DNA from: Acheta domesticus
Taxonomy: Eukaryota; Arthropoda; Insecta; Orthoptera; Gryllidae
Length of the DNA stretch: 64,000 nucleotides
Direction: 5' to 3'
Assembly: GCA_031308135.1 (NCBI GenBank)
Contig: JAHLJT010000631.1
Span: 143,014,734 to 143,078,733, forward strand
Shown: piece by piece, positions 1-10,708 of the stretch
Layout: every line of letters starts with the position of its first letter
Numbering within the stretch: the first letter of the stretch is position 1
Position numbers and translations under genes: made by a program
The notes under the pieces: model-generated
The model's input: the letters and a program-made list of their open reading frames with translations, nothing else
The model's database searches: none
What the model was told of the DNA's origin: nothing

Positions 1-660
1 TATTCATGCCTCCACAGCTATTAAGCAGTCGCTGCTGAAGCGCCTCCTTTCCACGCGCGGAGCGTTCCAAGCGGCTTGCTTAACGACCGGAGTTCTAATT
101 AAGCTCCGTTAGCCTGCCCGCCTTGTGTCTGTTTTTTTGCTGATCGGCGATTCGTTCTGGTATACCACTGCCGCGAGTAGCAGAATCGTGCAGGGGCTCT
201 TTTTCGCAATATCCTGATTCGAGAAACACTTTCCAGACGATGCACTGAATTCTGCACGTGAGATATTACTACTAAGCTTGCATGCACGAATAATTTTTTT
301 CTAGAGCACGAATGAACGTAGAAACTAAAAATGTATATACACTCGATCGCACTATTGTAAGAATTACTAAATCATTTACCAACCAGAAAACTTTTAGGTT
401 TCTGAAAAATATGTTTAGTATTAATTACTAGGATTCATGAGTGGAGAAATGAATTATTTTTTTAACTAGTCATGAGAATAAAATGGAAGCAAATTCTCCG
501 AAACTGAGAAAATTAATGTAAACAATTTAATTTATTAATCCCATCACATCATTTTGATTGATTTGTTTATCAAGTAAGCCTACCATCTACAGTATTCATC
601 ATCTAGACCTTATCTTCAAGCAGGATGAATTTTCCTTCGATCTAACCCCACAGACGTAAC
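1..660. other. AT-rich intergenic DNA, nothing recognised
   Basis: No convincing coding frame, tRNA-like box or repeat unit is visible. The first 120 bases are more GC-rich than the rest. Confidence 0.5.
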
Positions 661-880
661 TTGACATTTTCGCGCTTGAACTGGCACAGGGATATTGAGG
701 GGGCGCGCGCCAACAGTTTCGAGGAAGCGATCATTGTGTGCACACGCGGCGCGAGGCATTTGCATGTCAGTCACGCGCGCGCCCTCACGTGGGCTGCGAG
801 AGGTGGGGCGTGGGGTGAGGGCGGAGGGCAGAGGGATGGGGACGGGGGACGGAGGTTGAAGGCGGGCGAGGGAAAATGCG
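661..880. other. CpG-rich island
   Basis: GC-rich block with many CG dinucleotides (GGCGCGCGCC, ACGCGCGCGCCC) followed by a G-rich run. It contains an ATTTGCAT octamer and a CACGTG E-box. The block stands out from AT-rich flanks and could be a promoter or enhancer island, but no exon is visible beside it. The open frame through it (661-960) is a by-product of high GC. Confidence 0.45.
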
Positions 881-2330
881 ACCTTCTGTCTGAAATTTAT
901 CTCCAGTATGGCCGAATCAGTCTATGTGTTGTTAAAGTCTGTCATTCGTTCAGACAATAATGGAATAGAATTATGCATTACCTGACAGTGACGAGTAAAG
1001 TCCGGCTTTCCATGCAGTAAAACGCCTAAAACTTCCATATAATACAAATGATCAAACTTTACAGTATGCAATAAATATAAAGTATAAAACTCACAAGGAA
1101 ATAAATGTTTGCACCACTTTTCCCTATTGAAAAATCGGTATGTTTTTTGTTTAATGGAGCGAACTGTTCATTTAATTTTCTACTTAGACTACCGTGACCC
1201 TTCGGCATATCTGAAGCACTCTTACACATGTGCTCCTATTTCAATTGGCAAGACAAAACAGACATGAAAGAGAGAATCATCCAGTATCAGTTCCACAACG
1301 TCACACTTGATCATACGGTGTTACTACCTGATATTAGAGAGATCTCTCTTTGGTAGGACTTAAGTAACGACTAGCAAGCACAAGGTGCGGTCATGGCCAC
1401 GCAAACGTTCTCGCTTACTGGAAAATGTTTCCTGACAGACAAGAAAACCAAAGTCTACCACAGGTTTGTATTTCATTCGAGTCCGAGACACTGAGCTCAA
1501 GTACCCGTGCCTCCTCGCCTGAAATTCAATCTTACCTTTGCTCGCGCACGTGGCACAAGCGAAATGCACTACATCTGCATCAGTTGGCAACAATTTTTGA
1601 GGCTAAAAGGATATTCACTTTTTTATGGTCACTGGCGAGCAGTTACATAAACCACGATAACTATAAATCCTAATTCGCCAATTTCAAGAAGTTTGATTCT
1701 GATAAATTATTACCATATTCCCCTTATTCTTCCAAAAATTACGCTGAATGTGCAGAAATATGCAGTGACGTCAAGTAGGGCAAAATATACAAAAATTTGT
1801 AAAATACAATTCGTCAGGAAATCTCTAAATGAGCAGATTCATAAAGATATGTGATCATTCTCCATGTAACTATTAGCAAAAAATATGCATATGCGTACAA
1901 TTCTGGGATCTAGTAATGAGATAGAATTAATCATTGTGTGATGACAAATTCTGAAATAATGGATATCTCTTACGTGAAGAATGCTACGTTTTTACAAGTA
2001 ACTAAACATTCTCCAACGCGTAATTTTAGTTTGCACAACTACTGCAACACATTCCCCGCATCCACCTCCGGCTATCAGACATCGAACCCGGCACTTTCAG
2101 AGAAATGCAAATGCCTTCTTCACGCTCCGTTAAACGTAAAAATAACGAGTAAAATATGTTACGAACGTTTTAGTTCCTAATTCTACGTACGCAAAACAAG
2201 TTTCGTTCATGGGTAAGCATCAACACTTGCTTGTTTAGATAACACGCAAGTCCTGTTATTAGGTAACATAAGACAGACCAGTGTTCCACCCGCAATTTAA
2301 GCTCGGAATGCCGCTTACCAACGGAGTCAC
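881..2330. other. AT-rich intergenic DNA, nothing recognised
   Basis: Several open frames of 60-80 codons occur at chance length. None has a recognisable domain, and frames overlap on both strands around 1360-1670. Confidence 0.5.
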
Positions 2331-2339
2331 TCTTCGCAA

Positions 2340-2600
2340 TAATCAAAATTCCGTTTCCAAACGCGTGCCCGGCCTGACCGCCTCGTGCGCGAGAGAGTGT
2401 GACGAAAATACGGGGTGGAGGTCGTCGGCTTACGCGCAACCGGGGCAGGCGAACGTTACGGAGCGGCGCCGGCGCTGGCGGAGGCTGGGGCAGACGATGG
2501 GTGAGCGTACAAGTTTCTCTCTTCAGCGTCGGCATGGCGCCAACGCCGCCACCTGCTCTGCCACCGCGTCGCCACACACTCCACCTCCGCCGACATTTCA
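2340..2600. other. CpG-rich island
   Basis: A GC-rich segment (GGAGCGGCGCCGGCGCTGGCGG and neighbours) lies between AT-rich sequence and a CT tract. Frames are open on both strands at once, which is typical of stop-poor GC DNA. No domain is recognised. Confidence 0.4.
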
Positions 2601-2744
2601 ACTTCTCCTAAGCGCTCTCACACATTTCCCATGGATGTAAAGACTGATCAGTCTTTTCTTCCACGTCACTCCTCGCCATGGTCTCGTCTTCAGCATGTAC
2701 ATCTGCTGTCAACTCTGCTCCATTTTAACTCCTCCATCACTTGG

Positions 2745-3060
2745 ATCGTCTCTCTCTCTCTTTATCCGTTTCTCTCTATTTCTCTCCCTCTTTCCCTCCA
2801 TTTCTCTCCATCATTCTCTCTCTCTTTCTCCCTTTCTTTCTATTTCTCTCCCCCTTTCTCTCCATCCTTCTCTCTCTCTTTCTCCCTTTCTCTCTATTTA
2901 TCTCCCTCTTTCTCTCCATTTCTCTCCATCTTTCTCTCTCTCTTTTTCTCTCCCGCTTTCTCTGCCTCTTTATCTCTCCCTTTTATATTATTATTTTTCC
3001 TCTTTCTCATCTACATCTCTTTCTCTTTGCATTTCTCTCTCTCTTTTTGCCACCACCCTC
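2745..3060. repeat. CT-rich imperfect minisatellite
   Basis: About 315 bases of near-pure pyrimidine on the plus strand, built from variants of TCTCTCCCTCTTTCTCTCCA. The unit is irregular, about 20-36 bases. All three forward frames stay open here and give Ser/Leu/Phe/Pro-rich peptides, so none is accepted as coding. Such tracts can form triplex DNA or act as GAGA-factor sites (CTCTCT is the complement of GAGAGA), but this is inference. Confidence 0.9.
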
Positions 3061-4457
3061 ACCTCCGTCGCATTCCGCTTTCCATTTCTACCCTCGCGCA
3101 CCCGTGACTTCCGAATTGCTCTCCATTTCCATCAACCATCAACCGCCGTATGCGTCTAATTTTCACAAAGGCAATCTTAGGCCCCATCACTTTGCAATTC
3201 TTCTCACTGCGTTCTGCTTTCGCCGCCTCGTAAATATTGGTGGACGTGCGGCCGGAATGCAGCGGCGTGGGGGTGAGCGAGGTAGAGGTGGGAGCGGCAC
3301 ACAGTGCCCTGTGGAGAAACAAGGTCCATCTCTGCCTCATAGCACTGCAAGGGGTAAGATATAAGGACAGGCCTATAACTTACGTGATCGTGAGTTTAAT
3401 TATTCAATATCATGCGTTATTTCAGAGATAATTGTTACCTCATGAGTCGTTTTAGTGTAATAATAAGTTTTTAATGCGAGTTCCACAATACGCCTGAACT
3501 TTTTCGGTACTTCACAAATTTGTTTTATTAGTACAATGCCCGTTATTTTCTTTATATTGTTTTCCACAATAATTAACTTTCTAAATATACGTTTAAAATT
3601 ACTTGATTAATGAGAATGTGTATTTCTGATAGAATTCATTGTTATATCTAAGATGAATGAGTGAATAATATTTACCACAATATAATTGATCACAATATTT
3701 GTGTCGTCAATTCCACTTAATATGTGGTCTCTTCTGTTACATACATTTTTGCTATTATTTAATCTCAGCACATATACGAATAATTTTTTCTTAACCCACA
3801 ACTGTGTTTAATTTCTTATAGAAGTAAAATAGTATTTGCGCCAGGTTCAGATCTTCTAAGTTTTGTGATTTCATTTTTATTCTGTTCAAAAACAAATTGC
3901 TAGGAACATGAATGGCAAGTGGTAAGTCCACAAGGGAAATTTTAAATTCGTTGAACCGTTGCTTAGATAACCTACGCTTGTCATTCTCCAAAAAATACCG
4001 AAGCGAATCTCACTTCTAGCGGGGCAGAAACACCATTACCAACCAAGATTTAATGCGCCCTACTCTTACGGGACTCAGTACCGTAGAAGGTGACACGCTC
4101 AGAAACACGAAACAATCAATTAATTCCAAATATATTTTCACTTTTCCAATAAAAGTGGAAAAGCGGAAAGTGCGAGGAAAAGCATTGGAATCATCTCAAC
4201 AAAACAATCTAAAACTTTCGGTCGTAAAATTCATAAAGTTCTTTTGTTCTGTAACTCTGTACTCACGCCAATGTTATAGTATGTTAGTGCTGTTCCAAAA
4301 ATAGTTAACAATGGTTAACAATGACTGGAGGAGAGGAGCACACGCAATTTTCGGCACAAAAACGGGATGTCTCGTTAGATGGATGAGTAACACATAACTT
4401 TGTTGAATTACAAGCTTTTCAGCTGAAACTTAGTAAATAGGTCAACAGTAAGATTTA
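3061..4457. other. Intergenic DNA, nothing recognised
   Basis: A short GC-richer part (3230-3360) is followed by AT-rich sequence. No domain, RNA gene or repeat was recognised. Confidence 0.45.
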
Positions 4458-4552
4458 GTGTACCGTTCCGGAAATAACTATGTTTTAATTTTGGGTGGTA
4501 TTTTGCATGAAGCCCCAAAAACATGTTCAAAATTTTCTAGAAAATGCCTACA
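4458..4552 (-). repeat. Family A fragment abutting a full copy
   Basis: The stretch with TTTTAATTTTGGGTGGTATTTT, GCATGAAGCCCC and CATGTTCAAAATTTTC matches the internal family A segment seen again near 4930-4990 in the next copy. It ends directly at the terminal TTTTTACTTTCCCGTATA of that copy, giving a head-to-inside junction between two copies. Confidence 0.7.
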
Positions 4553-6113
4553 TTTTTACTTTCCCGTATATATATGGAGTATATACGTAGCACAGGGAAA
4601 ATATGTAATGATGGGCGAAAAAAACGAGAATTTTGAAAGAAAAAAATTATTGCCGGGCTCTAATAACGAAAAAGTGAATAAATCCAGTTGTTAAAAGGAA
4701 AAACAAACCTTAATACGAGTGCAGCCAGAATCCCTGTTTTGTGGGTCGTTGATACAGAAAAACCAATTGAAAGAAAAACATCTGTCTGTCCGTCTGTGTG
4801 CCTGTCCGTCTGTCTGTCTATTTGTCAGTGAACAACGCTAGCGACTAAACCGTTCTGCCGATTTTCCCCAAAATTGATGTTCTCAGATCGATCTGACTAT
4901 TCTTGGGGCCCGTTAAATTTGAAACCGATATTTTAATTTTGGGATGTACTTTACATGAAGCCCCTGGGACATTTTCAAAATTTTCAAAAAAATGGCGCAA
5001 CGAATTTGACTAAATTTTTTTTGGATACTCTAAAGGTCATTCAAGAGAACGGCACAGTTCTCATTTTCGAAAAATGCAAAAACTTGAATTTTGTCGGCGT
5101 CTTCCTACAACTACAAAATTAAAGATAGAGATTTTTACTCCAAATAAAATTTGTTCTCCAAAGTAAGTTCTTTCACAAAGGTCATTTACATTTCATTGGA
5201 AATGTTAGTAGTTTTTTACAAAAAAGGGAAATTTTACTCAGAAGATTTGCTCAAAAACGGCTTCACACTTTTTCCTTAAACTTTTGGTGGGAATAATACT
5301 AAATGTACTCTACGAGATGACATAAACGCCACATTTCTCTATTCTTTTGTTTTTACAAAAATTATAAAAATTTTATTTTTTTACTGGTATCTCACGTCGT
5401 TAATATTTACGTTTGCGGCGATTTTCACATTATTATATTTACGAGTACATGTGCTTTAAACAATGTCCTACAAAGTTTCTCTAGAACTCATCCGTTTTAT
5501 GTGAAAACTAGCTCAAAATTCCGCATTTTCAGAAAAGCCCAAACGCTATTTTCTCATAAATAGCTCCAAATTTTTCTTCAAACTTTTCGAAAGGTTAGTG
5601 TTAATTGCTCTCCTTAATATGACGTGAAGTTCAATTTGAAGTATTTTTTTTTCAAAAATTACACAAATGTAATTTTTTTGAAAGATCTCTCACACCTTTA
5701 ATATGTACATTACCAGCAATTTGTGAACATTATTGTATTTGTGAGTGTAAGTGCTTCAAATAATTTCCAATGAAGTTTTTCGAAAATTCAAAATTTTTCT
5801 GTGAAAAAGAGATCCAATTTTCGCAATTTTAGTAGCGCTTAAACGTCATTTTGGTGAAAAGAGCTTCAAACTTTGCAAATAAAATTTCCATTTAGGACGA
5901 GGTTTTAGTGTTCTTTTATATTGTAAAATTACTATTTCTATTCTGTTATTAGGGAACAGAAAAATTAAGGAAATGTGGGGGGGGAAAATGTACTTTGGGC
6001 GGCGATAGACGGCAGCTGGAAAGAGTATGTGGCAATTCCGAATAGCTAACTCAGACCCAAGGAAATAGGAAACTAATAGAGGAAAATCTGTGCCAATCTG
6101 TAGCATCACTAGT
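4553..6113 (-). mobile_element. Family A repeat, near full-length (copy 1)
   Basis: Minus-strand copy of the window's most abundant repeat. It starts with the 3' hairpin end (TTTACTTTCCCGTATA) and ends with the complement of ACTAGTGATGCTACAG. Near 4780-4820 lies the CTGTCTGTCCGTCTG tract. From about 5260 the sequence falls into degenerate paragraphs of about 300 bp: GCTTC/GCTCC anchors at 5260, 5563 and 5863, and a CTCAC...TTAATAT...ACATTATT block near 5391 and again near 5689. There is no long open frame, so it is non-autonomous. The class is not established: no clear long TIR, poly(A) or reverse transcriptase is seen. Confidence 0.85.
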
Positions 6114-6469
6114 TTTCAGTTGATTTGGTTCGATTAAAAGTAAATTCTTTAATAAAATACTTGTATGTACTGTTCCGATTTTCATTGAAATCTAAAATTT
6201 TGAAAATAAAAAAATCAATTTTATTTTCACCATACACTTCTATAGTTATAGATTTCTTTCCCAAAGCAATATATTCCTCAATTTTAGATATTTACATGAC
6301 GCCGGTACTTTTAGAATAATATGAATAGTTGAATAAAATTAATAATACTAAGGGGAGGAAACGTCACGGCATTCTCGCGAGTTTTCTCTCCGAAAACCTA
6401 AAGAATAAGAAAAATAGTAAGAAAAACGCGCTGTGAAGTGAAGGTTATTTACCCAGGTGGTTATGAGGG
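6114..6469. other. AT-rich intergenic DNA
   Basis: Nothing recognised. Confidence 0.45.
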
Positions 6470-6710
6470 TGTCGTGTCGGGTGGGAGGGAGGGAGGGAGG
6501 GGCGAGGCGGGGAGGCGTCGCGGCCGGGCGTGATAGGCCAGGTGTCCCGCGCCCCGCGCCGCACGTAACGCCTTAATTAAGCGCCAATTGCGCAACGGCT
6601 ACCGGGCGCGCCCGCGCCCGCGCCCCTCGCCCCCGTCGCATTGTGAGTCGCCGCGCGAGGACACTCACCTCCGCGCGCCTAGAGCGCCCGCCCCCCTCCT
6701 GCGTTAGGAT
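6470..6710. other. CpG island with GGGA run
   Basis: Starts with GGGAGGGAGGGAGGGA and continues as dense CpG (GCGCCCGCGCCCGCGCCCC). A central AT-rich palindrome, TTAATTAA, is followed by GCGCCAATTGCGC. It looks like an unmethylated CpG island. No splice-bounded coding frame is visible, so a promoter role is only possible. Confidence 0.5.
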
Positions 6711-7158
6711 TCACAAGATTTCCCGCACAGAATATCCCACATTAGAATAGCATCCCGCAATTTTAAGATATACCCGCAACATAATTTTGAAAGAAACGTT
6801 GATCCAGATGTTACATGCATAAAGCATTAGGTGTCTGATTATCCAGGCACACACAAAAATTAGCTGCCAGACCCAAAGATGAGAGACATGTTTCCTTTGG
6901 TAGGAAATGGAGCGGAGTTAACGATATTTGCATCATAGAAGCATATCTGAGGCGTTGTTTTTTCATCCTATGTGTTTATTTGAGCATAAAACTTTTCGGT
7001 CGCACTGCGGCCATCTTCAGTGCTATAAAAATAATAACAATATATCTAAATTACAAATAAAATAAAATCTATTACAGAATATTGTTATGAATCAAATTAG
7101 AATAAAAGAAAAGAAAACGAATATAAATTGTTAAAATGACTAATAATTTGGAATTAAA
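6711..7158. other. Intergenic DNA with a hammerhead-like motif on the minus strand
   Basis: Mostly AT-rich. On the minus strand across about 6990-7020 the sequence reads CTGAAGAT, then a GGCCGC/GCGACC stem candidate, then CGAAA. This resembles the hammerhead core arrangement known from Penelope-like elements, but with A in place of the core U. Confidence 0.3.
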
Positions 7159-7534
7159 AGAACATGAAATAACAAATGTACTATTCTGTAGTGAGGTAAA
7201 AATAAGAAATATTCTAGACAAATGAATGAATAAATAAAGATGAGCAAGCAGACGTATCGAAACTGAGGCGGATACCGATTCTGAGGCGGCTGTGAACCTC
7301 CGTCCAGACAAGACAGCGAAGGGCGAAAGCATTGCACGCTATTTAAAAGAAAACTTTCCATGAAGAGGGGTGAGAACGCAGGGTTTTTCTAAGAATTAGC
7401 CATGGCCGCCTCAGAATCGATATGTCAATTTGCCCATCTAAATTTATTTATGTTCTTATTTACGTATTCATTTGTCTAGAATATTTCTTATTTTTACCCC
7501 CCTTCAGAATAGTACATTAGTAATTTCATGTTCT
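7159..7534. repeat. Imperfect inverted repeat (foldback), arms about 110-130 bp
   Basis: The arm at 7159-7270 (AACATGAAATAACAAATG, ATTCTAGACAAATGAATG, GAGGCGG) is the reverse complement, with mismatches, of 7404-7534. About 130 bases of spacer separate them. The arrangement suggests a foldback element or a head-to-head pair of the same repeat. It overlaps two chance frames on the minus strand. Confidence 0.7.
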
Positions 7535-7549
7535 CTTGATGATTAGGTG

Positions 7550-7842
7550 TGATCTTTCCTTCCTCTGACTTATCCTATCCCCCCTTTACAAGGCACTTAT
7601 GCATACGATATATACAGAGAACGGCCACACATGCCAGGAGACCAGTCGGCGGAGACTAGCCTAGAGAGCGGTGCCCCGATGAGAGATGCCAGAAATGCCC
7701 TACAAGCCGACATAAGTCGGATCTGGATCTCACCATCCCACGGGGAGGAACACCACCACCATCCGCGATAACACATTCACTGCACTAGAGGGACTATTGA
7801 CCACAATGGTGGACGTGTCCGGGAACATTAATCAAGCAATCG
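7550..7842 (+). mobile_element. S1 SINE, 3' half
   Basis: Begins at the shared S1 middle motif GATCTTTCCTTCCTCT. It continues through CATGCCAGGAGACCAGTCGG, the CTCACCATCCCACGGGG block and the tail GGGACTATTGACCACAATGG, and ends in ATTAATCAAGCAATC. The tRNA-like head is missing, so this is a 5'-truncated copy. Confidence 0.75.
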
Positions 7843-8423
7843 AGACCCAAAACGAAGCACGGATGTCTCTGACACTCGCCCATCCTTTTATGATTCCTTT
7901 CCCGTCCGTGAAGCAACACTCACGCCAGTGTTTCCTTCCAGTCCTACGCACTGCCATTGCCTCGTGGGCCGCTCCGCCGACGTATGAGAATAATTTCGCA
8001 TTGCGCCACTGAATACGTTTCTCCATGCTTGCGCCCGTTTGTGAAATTAGCCTCCCTCCCCCTTACCGCTCCTTCGCGGTCGAACGAATCGTGTGGAATG
8101 GCGCCCACTCCTGCCGCCTTTTACGGACACCCGGGGGTTCATGCGCACTCTCGGGGCGTCCGGAGAGGGACTTCAGAAACAGATGTGGGCGTCGGTGAGG
8201 GCGAATGTAATAGCAGAAGTCATGAATTGGGAGATTCTGTAGGAGACAGAAGTCGAAGAGAAAGAGGACAGTTCGTGGAGGTGGTGAGAACTTAGTGTTA
8301 GAGGGAGATAACGTAGGAGATGCGCTAAACGGCGTGTATGTATGACAGGTGAGGCAATAAATAGGTTTGTAAGTGTAACCGAATAAGCAAGAATATGCAG
8401 GGTGCGTAGGATGCCGAAATCTT
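7843..8423. other. Intergenic DNA, moderately GC-rich
   Basis: Frames are open on both strands at 7957-8295 and 8063-8461. Neither shows a domain or convincing splice sites. Confidence 0.4.
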
Positions 8424-9001
8424 GACCGAGAGAGATGACTCAGTGCATCAACTGATGTCACTGCAGTCCCTCTGAGCGGGAGGTCCTAGGATCGGGCCTC
8501 CACAGCGGCAGGAATTTCGACGCTGGATTGAATTAATTCGCTGTCTGGAGGAGAATTCTAGCGGTCGGCTTCTCTTATCGGTAGTTTTCCGTTTCTGTGG
8601 GCTCTCGTTAACACCAGGCGAATGCCGGAGCAGTACCCTAAAAAAAATAAACGGGCCACGGACCGCGGGCGATCTTTCCTTCCTCTTCCTTGTCCTATCC
8701 TCACCCCCTTACACACTTACACTAACATGCACTACACTACAACACATGCCGAGAGACCGGTCGGGAGCTTAGAGTTTGTCCCGGCTGGGGCGTTGCCCCG
8801 CTGGTGGGAGATATCTGGTTGAGGGGAAAACCCCGCTAGTCTATGGTAGGTCGGCGCCAGATCTCGCCATCCAACGGGGACAGATCACCGCCACCTCCCG
8901 AGAGAGAAAAACACGCACTACAATTATGGGACTAATGACCTTAGTAGTTGATCCGCCTGGAATCACGAAAATCAATCAATCAATTAATGAATCAATCAAT
9001 C
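8424..9001 (+). mobile_element. S1 SINE, full length
   Basis: The head is tRNA-like: box A-like GATGACTCAGTGCATC followed by box B-like GGTCCTAGGATCGGGCCTCC, as expected for a pol III internal promoter. The body has GAGAATTCTAGCGGTCGG, GGAGCAGTACCCTA and GATCTTTCCTTCCTCTTCC. The 3' half has GAGAGACCGGTCGGGAGC, GGGGAAAACCCCGCTAG and GGGACTAATGACCTTAGTAG. It ends in an (AATC)n tail. At about 580 bp it serves as the reference for the family. Flanks AAATCTT and AAACCTT may be a decayed target duplication. Confidence 0.85.
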
Positions 9002-9129
9002 CTAAACCTTGTATGTGAAGAGGATAGAGGCCAGTGTAGCAGGTAACGCTGCCGTCTGTCCATCAGGGTTGCGTGAAAATCGCTGTCAATCGTGCAATAG
9101 CAGCTGCCGAAACCTAAGGATATTTTTAA

Positions 9130-10708
9130 ACTAGTGGTGCTACAGAATGGCACAGACTTTCCCATATTAGTTTTCTATTTTCCTGGGTCTTCGCTAGCTA
9201 TTCGGAATTGCCACATACTCTTTCTTGCCAGCTACCATCTATCATCGCCAAAAGTACATTTTTTAATTTTTCGGTTTCCTATTGGTAGAACAGAAACATT
9301 AATTTTCGAATATTAAAGAACACAAAAACCTAGCCGTAAATGGCAATTTTCTTTTAAAAATTATGTGCCGTTTAAGAGAAAATGGCGTTTTAGCACTACT
9401 AAAAATGCGAAATTTGAAGCTCATTTTCACAGAAAATGATTGAGTTTTCAAAATACTTTATTTAAAGTTATTTGAAGCACTTACACTCACAAATATAATC
9501 ATCTTTACAAATTGCGGATAATGTGCATATTAAAGATGTGAGAGATCTTTCAAAAAATTTACATTTATTTAATTTGTTAAAAAAACAAAAAAACTCTAAA
9601 TAAACTTCACGCTATACTAATGAGTGTAATTAGCACTATCCGTTACAAAAGTTTCAAGAAAAAAATTGCAGCCATATACGAGAAAATGACGTTTGAGCAT
9701 TTCTGAAAATGCCGAAATTGGAGCTACTTTTCACAGAAAACGGAACTGTTTTCGAGAAATTTTACTTGACATTATTTAAAGCATATCTACTCGTAAATAT
9801 AATAATGTAAAAAAATCGCCGATAGTGTAAATATTAACGACGTGAGAGACAAGTAAAAAAATTTACATTTTTATAATTTTTGAAAATATCAACCGATAGA
9901 CCAAAATGGATTTTATGTCATTGATAGAGTACATTTACCACTATCCCTACCAAAAGTTTAAAGAAAAAATTTGGAGGTTATTGAGAAAATTTTGTTTTTG
10001 TAATTTTTTAAAATTGCACATATTGCACGAAAACTACCAAAATTGTGAAAAACATTTACATGACCTTTATTAAAGAACTCAATATGCAGAACAAATTTTA
10101 TTTGAAGAAAAAATCTCTATCTTCAATTTTGTAGTTGGAGAAAGACGCCGAAAAAAATTCAAACTTTCACAATTTTCGAAAATTCAGAGCTGTACGTGAA
10201 AATCGGACCTATGCCATGTTAAAAAGTGTATTTTCCTCTATTCATACAAGAAATTTAAAGAAAAAATTTGTAGCCGTTTTTGAGAAAATGTTGAAAATCC
10301 CCGGGGGGCTTCAGATAAAGTACCCCCAAATTTTAAAGAATCTTTTTCAAAATCACAAAGCTTTGACTAGAATCAGATCGACTGGGGAATATCAATTTTG
10401 AAGAAAATCGACCGAACGGTTTAGGCGCTAGCGTTGACCACAGACGGACAGACGGACAGACGGACGGAATGCCGTCAATCGATTTTTAAGTATAAAGAAG
10501 CAACAAATCATGGATTTTGACCACACCACGAGATAGAGGATTTTTTTTCTTAATTTAGCAACTGGTTTTATCCACTTATTCGTTTTCACAGCCCGGCAAT
10601 TAATTTTTTTCCGCCGAAAATTGGCCATTTTTTCGCGCAGCATTACATAACTTTCCCTATACTACGTATATCACTCCGTGTATACGTACGTATACGGGAA
10701 AGTAAAAA
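9130..10708 (+). mobile_element. Family A repeat, full length (copy 2)
   Basis: Best-preserved copy in the family orientation. It starts ACTAGTGGTGCTACAGAATGG, with ACTTTCCCATAT at 9156-9167. The 3' end repeats this inverted as ATACGGGAAAGT (10692-10703), giving 11 of 12 matching inverted bases near the ends. The body holds the degenerate paragraphs. The tract of CAGACGGA units at about 10440-10470 precedes a conserved 3' segment (TTTATCCACTTATTCGTTTT, CCGCCGAAAATTGGCC). No frame exceeds about 90 codons. Confidence 0.85.
10650..10703 (+). repeat. Terminal hairpin of family A
   Basis: ACTTTCCCTATACTACGTATA on the left pairs with TATACGTACGTATACGGGAAAGT on the right around a short CACTCCGTG loop. 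The same palindrome closes the copies at 4553, 15778, 34203, 50366, 52358 and 62663, so it is a conserved structural end and not a chance palindrome. Confidence 0.8.

Noticed and set aside
2631..3364. Three overlapping forward frames of 154-207 codons
   Set aside because: They are different readings of one CT-rich minisatellite. A real gene would not keep all three frames open.
4780..4830. CAGACGGA/CCGTCTGT repeats as a CRISPR array
   Set aside because: Short degenerate units without spacers, found at the same place in all copies of a eukaryotic repeat.
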